Shown piece by piece: positions 7,700 to 16,662 of a DNA stretch of 24,680 nucleotides. Where the stretch lies: positions 1 to 24,680 of the forward strand of contig JAEWFH010000169.1 in the NCBI GenBank assembly GCA_023388955.1, given 5' to 3'. The DNA is from Pseudomonadota bacterium (GTDB taxonomy: Bacteria; Pseudomonadota; Gammaproteobacteria; Xanthomonadales; Xanthomonadaceae). The notes below the pieces were generated by a model. That model was given only the letters and a program-made list of their open reading frames with translations. It made no database searches and was not told the DNA's origin. Each line of letters starts with the position of its first letter. Position 1 is the stretch's first letter. A program made the position numbers and the translations under genes.

Positions 7700-10624
7700 T
7701 CAGGCGCAGACGGCGACCGGCCGGGTGGCCATCGCCTCCGCGGGCCGTCCCAGCAGGTACCCCTGTCCGTAGCGGCAGCCCAGCTCCTGCAGGGCCTGGA
7801 GCTGTTCGCGGGTCTCCACGCCCTCGCCCACCGTGTGGATGCCCAGGGTCCCGGCCAGGGCCTGGATCGCACGGACCACGGCAATGCTTTCGTGCCGGTT
7901 GTCACCGATCAGCCCGGCCACGAAGCTCTGGTCGATCTTCAGGCATTCGATCGGGAAGCGGTGCAGGTAGGACAGCGCCGAGTACCCGGTACCGAAGTCG
8001 TCCAGCTGGGCCATGATTCCGTGCTCGCGCAGCAGCGACAGCGTGTGCATCGCGCGCGGCGCGTCGTCGAGCAGGGATACCTCGGTGATCTCGATGCGCA
8101 GCCTGGAAGGATCCGCTCCCGCGGTCTCGACCAGCCGGAGCAGACGTTCGGCAAAGTCCGGCGAGCGGAAGTGGCGCGGCGAGACGTTGACCGAGATGTA
8201 GCCCCCGCCCACGGTCGACAGGTGGCCGATCACCTGCGCGTACATCAGCCAGTCGACTTCTTCGATCAGGCCGCTGTCCTCGCCCAGGCCGATGAACTCG
8301 CCGGGACTGAGCAGCCCACGGCTCGGGTGGCGCCAGCGCAGCAGGGCCTCGTGGCCGATCACCTCGCCATCGGACAGGCGCACGATCGGCTGGTAGTGCG
8401 GCACGAAGCTGTCCGAGTTGATCGCCCGGCGCAGGTCCGCCTCCAGGTCGAGGATGCGCACCGCCTCCTCGCGCATGTCCTCGTCGAACACCGCGCAACG
8501 GTCGCGCCCCTCGGCCTTGGCCCGGTACATGGCGGCATCGGCATCGCGCAGCAGCTCGGCGCCGCTGCGGTAACGCGGGTGCCACAAGGCGATGCCCAGG
8601 CTGGCGGAGGGGAACACCTCGCGCCCGGCGACCCAGCAGGGCCGGCCCAGCGCCAGCAGGACCCTGCGCGCCAGGTCCTCGGCCATTCCCAGCCCCTCGA
8701 TGCCTTCCACCAGGATGGCGAACTCGTCGCCACCGAGCCGGGCCACGGTGTCGCCCTCGCGCATCGCCCCGACGATGCGGCGGCCGGCCTCGACCAGCAG
8801 TTCGTCCCCGGCGGAATGGCCGACGCTGTCGTTGACCAGCTTGAACCGGTCCAGGTCCAGGAACAGCACCGCGAAGGTACGCGCCGGCATGCCGGCCGCG
8901 GCCAGGCGTGCCCCGCGGGCGGCGGTGATCGCCTCGGTGAGCCGGTCCAGCAGTTGCTGGCGGTTGGGCAGGCCGGTCAGTGCGTCGTGGCGGGCCTGGT
9001 GGGTCAGGCGCTGCTCGGCGCGCAGCCGCTCGCCGATCTGCTCGAGCAGTTCGGCGTTGGCGCGGGCCAGCTCGCCGGTGCGCTCCTCGACCCGCTGCTC
9101 GAGCTCGGCGTGGGCGGCAACCAGGCGGTCCTGGGACTGCTTGCGCATCAGCCCGATGCCGATGTGGTGCGCCACGAAGGTCAACAGCTCCTGGTCGCGG
9201 CGGCTGAACCCGATCGCCGGGGAATAGCTCTGTACCGCGATCACGCCCACCACCACGTCGTCGCGGTACAGCGGCACGCCCAGCCAGCAATGGGCCAGCG
9301 TGCCGTGGCTGCGGACCAGCCCCGCGACCTCCAGCTCGTGGATCCGCTTGCGGTCGGCCAGGATCGGCGACCCGGAGGTCAGTACATATTCGGTCATGCC
9401 CGCACCGAGCAGGCGCGAGTCACGACGGGCGTCGCGCTCGTCGATCGAGTACGGGAACTCCAGCTGCCGGCCGTCGCTGGAGCGCAGCGCGATGTAGAAG
9501 TTGCGGGCGTACAGCAGTTCACCGACCACGTCGTGCACCTGGGCATAGAAGCGCTCCAGGGTCTCGGAGGTGATCGAGAGCTCGGCGATCCGGAACAGCG
9601 CCCGCTGCAAGCGTTCCCCGCGCTGGCGCTCGACGATCTCCGCCTGCAGGTCGCGGTTGCTCTGCTGCAGGGCCTGGGTCCGCTCCTCCACCCGGCGCTC
9701 CAGCTCTTCCCGGGCCTGGTGGCGGTCCAGTGCGGTGAGGATGTGCTGGGCGACGAACACCAGCAGCGCGCGCTCTTCGGGGCCGTAGCTGCCGGCCTGG
9801 TCGTAGCTCTGCACGACCACCGCGCCACAGACCCGCTCTTCGCGACGCATCGGCACGCCCAGCCAGTCATGGCTGTCGGGGCCGTTGCCGGAACCCTCGG
9901 GAAGGCCGAGCTGCTCGCGCACCGTTGCCGCCGGCCCCTGCGCCGGCTCGCCCTGGCGCAACAGCGCCAGTGTCAGGCTGCCGGGATTGTCGGAGCCCCG
10001 GATCACGTAATCCGGGTCGGCGATGAACGGGTCGATCCGGTCGGCGAAGTACAGGAACCGGTAGGCATCCTCCACGTCGTCGTACAGGGCGATGTAGAAG
10101 TTCTCCGCGTACATCAGCCCGGCCACGACGCTGTGGATGCGCTCGAGCATCTCCTCCAGCTCCAGGTCGGAGCCTGCCAGGTCGGCGATCCCGTACAGGG
10201 CCTGTTGCAGGCGCTCGGACTTCTCCAGCGCCACGACACGCCGCCGCAACCTCTCCAGGTCCGCCCCCGTTTCCAACAGGCTGGTGCCCAGGGTGCACCA
10301 GGCCTCCTTCACGCCCGGATCCAGCGGATGCGTGGCCTCGGCAACCATGGCGATCGTGGATCCGTCGCCCTCCTGCCAGCGCAGGCCGATCCGCCGCGGG
10401 TTTCCGGCGGCGATCGCGTCCACGCCGTCCGGATCCGCGAGCAGGCCTTCGGCCAGTGCGGCCAGCGGCTCCGGCACGCCGGATCCGCTCAGCGCGCCGC
10501 GCAAACCCTCCTCCTGCCAGCACACCGCGACCTGCGCGCCGGGTGGCAAGCCCTGTTGCAACACCCCCGCCAGCGAGGCCCCCACCTCGCCCAGCGGCGT
10601 GCGCCTGCCGGGTGTCCCCTCCAT
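7700..10624 (-). CDS. tandem-GAF GGDEF/EAL cyclic-di-GMP turnover protein
   Basis: Likely soluble bifunctional diguanylate cyclase/phosphodiesterase. The 974-residue product has no membrane segments. After a divergent N-terminal region (1-130) come GAF 1 (about 138-298), a coiled coil (302-336), GAF 2 (about 339-493) and a second coiled coil (498-540). A GGDEF domain (541-715) has GGDEF at 631-635 and an allosteric I-site RxxD (REGD, 622-625) exactly five residues before it. An EAL domain (727-965) has EAL at 759-761, EITE at 845-848, DDFGTGYS at 875-882 and KIDQSF at 896-901. Both catalytic signatures look intact. The start is uncertain: in-frame ATGs end at 10648, 10633 and 10624. I use the last, preceded very closely by GAGGGGA. 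It is divergent from yigZ. Confidence 0.93.
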   Translation of the reverse strand: MEGTPGRRTPLGEVGASLAGVLQQGLPPGAQVAVCWQEEGLRGALSGSGVPEPLAALAEGLLADPDGVDAIAAGNPRRIGLRWQEGDGSTIAMVAEATHPLDPGVKEAWCTLGTSLLETGADLERLRRRVVALEKSERLQQALYGIADLAGSDLELEEMLERIHSVVAGLMYAENFYIALYDDVEDAYRFLYFADRIDPFIADPDYVIRGSDNPGSLTLALLRQGEPAQGPAATVREQLGLPEGSGNGPDSHDWLGVPMRREERVCGAVVVQSYDQAGSYGPEERALLVFVAQHILTALDRHQAREELERRVEERTQALQQSNRDLQAEIVERQRGERLQRALFRIAELSITSETLERFYAQVHDVVGELLYARNFYIALRSSDGRQLEFPYSIDERDARRDSRLLGAGMTEYVLTSGSPILADRKRIHELEVAGLVRSHGTLAHCWLGVPLYRDDVVVGVIAVQSYSPAIGFSRRDQELLTFVAHHIGIGLMRKQSQDRLVAAHAELEQRVEERTGELARANAELLEQIGERLRAEQRLTHQARHDALTGLPNRQQLLDRLTEAITAARGARLAAAGMPARTFAVLFLDLDRFKLVNDSVGHSAGDELLVEAGRRIVGAMREGDTVARLGGDEFAILVEGIEGLGMAEDLARRVLLALGRPCWVAGREVFPSASLGIALWHPRYRSGAELLRDADAAMYRAKAEGRDRCAVFDEDMREEAVRILDLEADLRRAINSDSFVPHYQPIVRLSDGEVIGHEALLRWRHPSRGLLSPGEFIGLGEDSGLIEEVDWLMYAQVIGHLSTVGGGYISVNVSPRHFRSPDFAERLLRLVETAGADPSRLRIEITEVSLLDDAPRAMHTLSLLREHGIMAQLDDFGTGYSALSYLHRFPIECLKIDQSFVAGLIGDNRHESIAVVRAIQALAGTLGIHTVGEGVETREQLQALQELGCRYGQGYLLGRPAEAMATRPVAVCA

Positions 10625-10779
10625 TCCCCTCATCCACCACCACGCCATCAATGGACCCGCAGCATACCCCTACTGCGGGCCGGAAAAGCAGCTTGTCCCG
10701 CCGCCAGCATGCGCGCTTGCCAGCGGGCCCACAGGCCCTACCCTGCCCCGATGGACCTTACGAACCCAGCCCCCAGACC

Positions 10780-11391
10780 ATGAGCCGCCACACCCTGCAA
10801 AGCGAGGCCAGGCACGAGCTGGTGGTCAAGCACAGCCGTTTCCTGGCACTTGCGGCCCCGGCGTCCAGTCCGGGGGACGCGATGGATTTCCTTGCCCGCG
10901 TCTCCACGCCCGATGCCACCCACAACTGCTGGGCCTGGCGGATCGGCGGTCTGTATCGCTCCAGCGACGACGGCGAACCGGCGGGAACCGCGGGCCGGCC
11001 GATCCTGGCGGCGATCGACGGCCAGGGCGTGGACGAGGTGGTGGTGGTGGTCACCCGCTGGTACGGCGGCATCAAGCTCGGCGCCGGCGGCCTGGTCCGG
11101 GCCTACGGGGGCTGCGCGGCGGAGTGCCTGCGTACCGCACCGCGGCGCGAGCTCATCGAGTACGCCACGCTCCGGCTCGCCTACCCGTTCGAGCACACCG
11201 GCGCGGTCCATTCCGCCCTGGCCCAGCATGGGGCCGAGAAGCTGGCCGAGGACTTCGGCGCCGACGGAGTCGAGCTCGTCCTGCGACTGCCGGCCGATGC
11301 GGCGGACGGCCTGCGGCTGCAGTTGCGCGATGCCACCCGCGACGAAGTCCGCATCCACGCTGCACCCGACGGCGGCGATGACGGACAATAG
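10780..11391 (+). CDS. yigZ: YigZ/IMPACT family protein
   Basis: Member of the conserved YigZ/IMPACT family, whose eukaryotic members act in Gcn2-dependent translational control; the bacterial role is not settled. The 203-residue product carries the family signatures DDGEPAGTAGRPIL (63-76) and RWYGGIKLGAGGLVRAY (93-109). A C-terminal DUF1949-like domain follows (about 135-195). Length matches bacterial YigZ (about 205). The start at 10780 gives the family N-terminus (MSRHTLQSEARHELVVKHSRF); the ATG at 10751 is out of frame. It is divergent from the GGDEF/EAL gene and only 4 nt upstream of the ABC exporter start used here, so the two are probably co-transcribed. Confidence 0.93.
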   Translation: MSRHTLQSEARHELVVKHSRFLALAAPASSPGDAMDFLARVSTPDATHNCWAWRIGGLYRSSDDGEPAGTAGRPILAAIDGQGVDEVVVVVTRWYGGIKLGAGGLVRAYGGCAAECLRTAPRRELIEYATLRLAYPFEHTGAVHSALAQHGAEKLAEDFGADGVELVLRLPADAADGLRLQLRDATRDEVRIHAAPDGGDDGQ

Positions 11392-11395
11392 GCGG

Positions 11396-13198
<1,803 letters not shown>

Positions 13199-13219
13199 GA
13201 TCGCGGAGCGACGCGGCAG

Positions 13220-14854
13220 TCAGCCTGGAAGCACCCGCTCCAGCAGCTCCCGTACCGCCACGCCATCGGGCAGCGTCCCCATTGCCAGGCCGTGCTCGCC
13301 GCCCAGGCGGCTGCGGCAGAATGCGTCCGCCACCGGACTCCCGATGCGCAGCAGCAGGCTGGCCTGGAGTGCCAGTGCCAGCCGCTCGACCAGGTACCGC
13401 GCACCGGCCTCGACGGCCGTGGCAAGCTGCCCGGGCAGGGCAGCGGCGGCGCGGTCCAGCGCCGGATGCATCCCCTGCGCGGCCTCGATCTCCGCCCGTA
13501 CCGCCGCTCCGGTGGCCGGCTCCTTCGCCAGCGCGCGCAGCACGTCCAGGCACTGCACGTTGCCGCTGCCCTCCCAGATCGAGTTCAGCGGCGCCTGCCG
13601 GTACAGGCGCGCCAGCAGGGATTCCTCCACGTAGCCATTGCCGCCCAGGCACTCCTGGGCTTCGTTGACGAAGGCCGGTGCGCGGCGGCACAGCCAGTAT
13701 TTGCCGGCTGCGGTCACGATGCGCGCCAGCGCGGCCTCGGCCGGGTCGTGCGGGGCCGCATCGACTGCACGGGCGGTACGCATCGCCAGCACCGTGGCCG
13801 CCTCGGACTCGATCGCCAGGTCCGCCAGCACGTTGCGCATCAGTGGCTGCTCGACCAGCAGGCGCCCGAATGCGCTGCGGTGCCGGCAGTGGTGGGTCGC
13901 CTGCGCCAGCGCGATGCGCATCTGCGCGGCGGCACCGAGCATGCAGTCCAGGCGCGTCAGCATCACCATCTCCAGGATGGTCGCGACACCGCGGCCTTCT
14001 TCGCCCACCTGCCAGGCCAGCGCGCCACGAAACTCGACCTCCGAGGAGGCATTGGACCAGTCGCCGACCTTGTCCTTGAGCCGTTGCAGGTGGAAGGCAT
14101 TCTTCGTGCCGTCCCCCAGCAGCCTCGGCATCAGCAAGCAGGTCAGGCCCGCGGGCGCCTGGGCCAGCACCAGGAAGCCGTCGCTCATCGGCGCGGAGAA
14201 GAACCACTTGTGGCCGACCAGCCGCCAGGCATCCCCGTCGGGCACGGCGCGGGTGGTGTTGGCGCGCACGTCGCTGCCACCCTGCTTCTCGGTCATGCCC
14301 ATGCCCAGGGTGATGCCGGCCTTGTCCAGGGCCGGGACCTCGCGCGGATCGTAATGCGGTGCGGCCGCCCGCTCCGCCCAACCGGCCAGCGAGGGCTCCC
14401 GGCGCAGCACCGGCACCGCGGCGTGGGTCATGGTCAGGGGGCAGCTGGTGCCCGGCTCGACCTGGTGGTGCAGGTAGCTCAAAGCCGCCCGCGCCACGTG
14501 CGCGCCGGGCCCGCCGTCGCGCCAGGACAGGCCCGCCACCCCATGGGCGACCGCCGCATCCATCAGCGCGTGGTAGTTGGGATGGAAATCGACGCGGTCG
14601 ATCCGGCGGCCGGCTGCGTCGTGGGTGCTCAGCCGCGGCCGGTCGCGGTGCGCGTCGAAGGACAGCTCCAGCAGCGTGCTTCCTGCCAGCGCCGCGTAGC
14701 GGGCGACATCGCCTGCCAGCCTGCCGCCACCCTCGCGCTGGACGGCTTCACGCAGCACGGCGTCGTCCTTCCACAGGTCGCGCTGCGCGAACGGTGGAGG
14801 CTGGTTGGCCACCTCGTGGGTCTCGAAGCGGCCAGGGCCGGTCCCGGTTTCCAT
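13220..14854 (-). CDS. aidB: AidB-like acyl-CoA dehydrogenase family flavoprotein
   Basis: FAD protein of the acyl-CoA dehydrogenase superfamily, closest in layout to E. coli AidB, an alkylation-response protein whose physiological substrate is unclear. The 544-residue product (AidB is 541) begins with NQPPPFAQRDLW (17-28). It has the flavin-contact motif GMGMTEKQGGSDV (184-196), KWFFSAPMSDGFLVLAQ (216-232), ECLGGNGYVEE (401-411) and a long C-terminal helical extension typical of AidB. The ATG ending at 14854 has no clear Shine-Dalgarno but gives the family N-terminus; longer forms are Arg-rich. It is convergent with the ABC exporter (21-nt gap) and stands alone, with a perfect inverted repeat just upstream. 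Whether it responds to alkylation here is untested. Confidence 0.88.
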   Translation of the reverse strand: METGTGPGRFETHEVANQPPPFAQRDLWKDDAVLREAVQREGGGRLAGDVARYAALAGSTLLELSFDAHRDRPRLSTHDAAGRRIDRVDFHPNYHALMDAAVAHGVAGLSWRDGGPGAHVARAALSYLHHQVEPGTSCPLTMTHAAVPVLRREPSLAGWAERAAAPHYDPREVPALDKAGITLGMGMTEKQGGSDVRANTTRAVPDGDAWRLVGHKWFFSAPMSDGFLVLAQAPAGLTCLLMPRLLGDGTKNAFHLQRLKDKVGDWSNASSEVEFRGALAWQVGEEGRGVATILEMVMLTRLDCMLGAAAQMRIALAQATHHCRHRSAFGRLLVEQPLMRNVLADLAIESEAATVLAMRTARAVDAAPHDPAEAALARIVTAAGKYWLCRRAPAFVNEAQECLGGNGYVEESLLARLYRQAPLNSIWEGSGNVQCLDVLRALAKEPATGAAVRAEIEAAQGMHPALDRAAAALPGQLATAVEAGARYLVERLALALQASLLLRIGSPVADAFCRSRLGGEHGLAMGTLPDGVAVRELLERVLPG

Positions 14855-14864
14855 CGCGGTACCC

Positions 14865-14886
14865 GATTCGGATCGGCCTCCGAATC
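14865..14886. promoter_or_regulatory. operator-like inverted repeat before the acyl-CoA dehydrogenase
   Basis: Perfect 8-nt arms GATTCGGA (14865-14872) and TCCGAATC (14879-14886) are separated by TCGGCC. The repeat ends 10 nt from the start codon at 14854. On the coding strand it overlaps TAGATT, a possible -10. Size and position fit the site of a dimeric repressor such as a TetR- or MerR-type protein. No regulator gene is adjacent. Confidence 0.45.
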
Positions 14887-14930
14887 TAGCGCATACGCCC
14901 ATGCCCGGGTCCCGGCACCGGGGGCGGGAC

Positions 14931-14957
14931 GAAAAAGGCCCCGCTTGCGCGGGGCCT
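14931..14957 (-). terminator. rho-independent terminator of the cold shock gene
   Basis: Read on the minus strand, this is AGGCCCCGC, loop GCAA, GCGGGGCCT, followed by TTTTTC. It lies about 50 nt after the csp stop. The orientation of the T run assigns it to the csp gene rather than to the acyl-CoA dehydrogenase. Confidence 0.85.
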
Positions 14958-15010
14958 ACTCCATCCTCGACTCGACGCGGCGGGCCCATGGGCCGCCCCG
15001 TCCCCCGCGG

Positions 15011-15217
15011 TCACTCCGCCGGGGTGATATCCGACGCCTGGGCACCCTTCGGCCCCTGCGTCACTTCATAACGCACCCGCTGGCCTTCCTGGAGGCTGCG
15101 AAAACCCTTGGCATTGATCGCGGAAAAGTGTGCGAACACGTCCGCACCGCCCTCTTCCGGGGTAATGAAGCCAAATCCCTTGGCGTCGTTGAACCACTTC
15201 ACGGTGCCGTACTGCAT
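15011..15217 (-). CDS. cold shock domain protein (CspA family)
   Basis: A 68-residue single-domain nucleic-acid chaperone that binds single-stranded RNA/DNA and melts mRNA structure. It opens MQYGTVKWFNDAKGFGFITP, with RNP1 KGFGFI at 13-18 and RNP2 VFAHF at 27-31, the aromatic surfaces that bind nucleic acid. The ATG ending at 15217 gives the standard family length. An AAGGA lies very close upstream. In-frame extension further upstream would add a 31-residue tail unlike the family. It has its own promoter, a roughly 58-nt GC-rich structured leader and its own terminator, so it is transcribed independently of the phosphorylase gene immediately upstream. Whether it is cold-induced cannot be told from sequence. 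Confidence 0.95.
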   Translation of the reverse strand: MQYGTVKWFNDAKGFGFITPEEGGADVFAHFSAINAKGFRSLQEGQRVRYEVTQGPKGAQASDITPAE

Positions 15218-15249
15218 ATCCTTGATGACCTCGTTGACTGGGTTTCGTG

Positions 15250-15280
15250 CGCACTCCCCCTCCGGGGGCGGACGCCCGCG
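15250..15280 (-). promoter_or_regulatory. structured 5' leader of the cold shock mRNA
   Basis: The leader contains CCCCC-TCC-GGGGG at 15255-15267 (plus-strand reading) and an overlapping GGGC-GGAC-GCCC. The two hairpins cannot both form, which would allow alternative folds. Temperature-sensitive leader structure is established for E. coli cspA; whether it operates here is inference. Confidence 0.3.
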
Positions 15281-15281
15281 C

Positions 15282-15310
15282 AGTATGCAAACTGAACGCG
15301 CGCTTGACAA
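15282..15310 (-). promoter_or_regulatory. sigma70-type promoter of the cold shock gene
   Basis: On the minus strand: TTGTCA (15310-15305), 17-nt spacer, CATACT (15287-15282), matching the consensus at 5 of 6 and 4 of 6 positions with optimal spacing. It begins 19 nt after the stop of the upstream phosphorylase gene. It predicts a transcript starting near 15275. Confidence 0.6.
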
Positions 15311-15328
15311 CGGGCCAGAGGCGGATTT

Positions 15329-16093
15329 TCAGCGCGGTTCCGATTCCAGCAACGCACCCAGCAATGCGGGCAACCCGGCCGAGGCGGCGGCCACGTTGTC
15401 GAGCACATCCTGCAACGTGATCACCTCGTCGGGATCCGGCCCGGCACCCGCGGCCCAGTTGGCGACGATGGCCAGGCAGGCATAGTCCAGGCCCATTTCC
15501 CGGGCCAGCGCGGCCTCGGGCATGCCGGTCATGCCGACCAGGTCACAGCCGTCGCGCCGCATGCGCGCGATCTCGGCGCGGGTCTCCAGCCGTGGCCCCT
15601 GGGTGGCGCCGTAGCAGCCCCCGTCGACCAGCACGGTACCGCAGGCAGCGGCCGCCGCCAGCACCGCCCGGCGCAGGCCGCGGCCATAGGGTTCGCCGAA
15701 GTCCACGTGCACGACCTCGGTCCCCTCCTCCTCGCAGATGGTGGAGATGCGGCCCCAGGTGTAGTCGATGAGCTGGTCCGGGCAGGCCAGCACGCGCGGG
15801 CCGTAGCCGGCGGTGATGCCGCCCACGGTGTTGAGCGCGAGCACCCGGCGGGCCCCCAGTGCCTGCAGTGCGGCGAGGTTGGCACGGTAGTTGATGCGAT
15901 GCGGTGGCACCGAGTGCCCCTCGCCATGGCGGGCCAGGAAGGCGACGCGCCGGCCGTGGAGCATCCCCACCCGGGCCGGCCCGGACGGCGCGCCGTAGCG
16001 GGTGACCGGCTGGTGTGCCTCGGCCTCCTCCAGCCCGGCGAGCTGGTACAGGCCGGTGCCACCAATGACGGCAAGCTCGATCCCCAGGTCCAT
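15329..16093 (-). CDS. S-methyl-5'-thioinosine phosphorylase (PNP/MTAP family)
   Basis: Cytosolic phosphorylase predicted to split 5'-methylthioinosine with phosphate into hypoxanthine and 5-methylthioribose-1-phosphate. The product is 254 residues. It has the family II start IGGTGLYQL (10-18), FLARHGEGHSVPPHRINYRAN (phosphate and ribose contacts, 52-72), NTVGGI (88-93) and MTGMPEAALAREM (188-200). Where adenine-specific MTAPs have an Asp-rich segment (ATDYDCW), this protein has VANWAAG with Asn at 212. That favours 6-oxopurines, as in Pseudomonas PA3004. The assignment to thioinosine rather than guanosine/inosine follows that family. A GGAG Shine-Dalgarno lies inside the end of hpt, and the gene starts 5 nt after the hpt stop, so the two are coupled. 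Confidence 0.88.
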   Translation of the reverse strand: MDLGIELAVIGGTGLYQLAGLEEAEAHQPVTRYGAPSGPARVGMLHGRRVAFLARHGEGHSVPPHRINYRANLAALQALGARRVLALNTVGGITAGYGPRVLACPDQLIDYTWGRISTICEEEGTEVVHVDFGEPYGRGLRRAVLAAAAACGTVLVDGGCYGATQGPRLETRAEIARMRRDGCDLVGMTGMPEAALAREMGLDYACLAIVANWAAGAGPDPDEVITLQDVLDNVAAASAGLPALLGALLESEPR

Positions 16094-16098
16094 CGTCT

Positions 16099-16662
16099 TC
16101 ACTCCATCGCGTAGATGGCCGGCAGGTTCCGGCCCTGCTCGTGGTAGTCCATGCCGTAGCCGAACACGTAGCGGTCCGGTACCTGCAGGCCCACGTAGTC
16201 GGCCTGCACGCCTTCGACGCGGCGCGCGTGCTCCTTGACCGTCATGACCGCCACGCGCACCTCGGCCGCGCCCTGCCGGCGGCACCAGTCGAGGATGCCG
16301 GCCAGCGTATGGCCCTCGTCGAGGATGTCGTCGACCAGCAGCACCCGGCGACCCTGCAGCGGCGTCGCCGGCTCGTGCATCCAGCGCAGCTCGCGGCCGG
16401 AGGTCTCCCCGCGGTAGCGGCTGGCATGCAGGTAGTCCATGGCCAGGTCCAGACCGAGCAGGCCCAGCTCCATCGCCAGGCGCGCGGCGAACGGCAGCCC
16501 GCCGTGCATGATGGTCAGGAACAGCGGCCGCTCGGCAACGTCGATGGCATCGGGATAGTCGGCACGGATCGTGGCGGCCATGCGTGCGATGGCCTGCTCC
16601 ACGGTGGCCTGGTCGTGGATCAGGTCGGCGCTGGCCAGCACCTGCTTCAGGTCCGCCTTCAT
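16099..16662 (-). CDS. hpt: hypoxanthine-guanine phosphoribosyltransferase
   Basis: Type I phosphoribosyltransferase that joins hypoxanthine or guanine to PRPP to give IMP or GMP. The 187-residue product has IMHGGLPFAARLA (51-63), the flexible-loop region DYLHASRYRGETSGRELRW (76-94) and the PRPP-binding motif VLLVDDILDEGHTL (107-120). The motif's paired acidic residues (111-112) and small-residue loop are intact. Its ATG overlaps the nagZ stop as ATGA, and the thioinosine phosphorylase follows 5 nt after its stop. The purine base released downstream is this enzyme's substrate, which supports hypoxanthine as a main physiological target. Confidence 0.93.
   Translation of the reverse strand: MKADLKQVLASADLIHDQATVEQAIARMAATIRADYPDAIDVAERPLFLTIMHGGLPFAARLAMELGLLGLDLAMDYLHASRYRGETSGRELRWMHEPATPLQGRRVLLVDDILDEGHTLAGILDWCRRQGAAEVRVAVMTVKEHARRVEGVQADYVGLQVPDRYVFGYGMDYHEQGRNLPAIYAME

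Noticed and set aside
7235..10783. A very long open frame on the plus strand opposite the GGDEF/EAL gene
   Set aside because: Its 5' part overlaps the vWA gene in another frame and the rest is the antisense of well-supported GAF-GGDEF-EAL domains. The product is low-complexity Gln/His/Arg-rich, as expected for shadow frames in GC-rich DNA.
13292..15295. A plus-strand open frame of 667 codons
   Set aside because: It is antisense to the AidB-like gene and the cold shock gene and has no domain signature.
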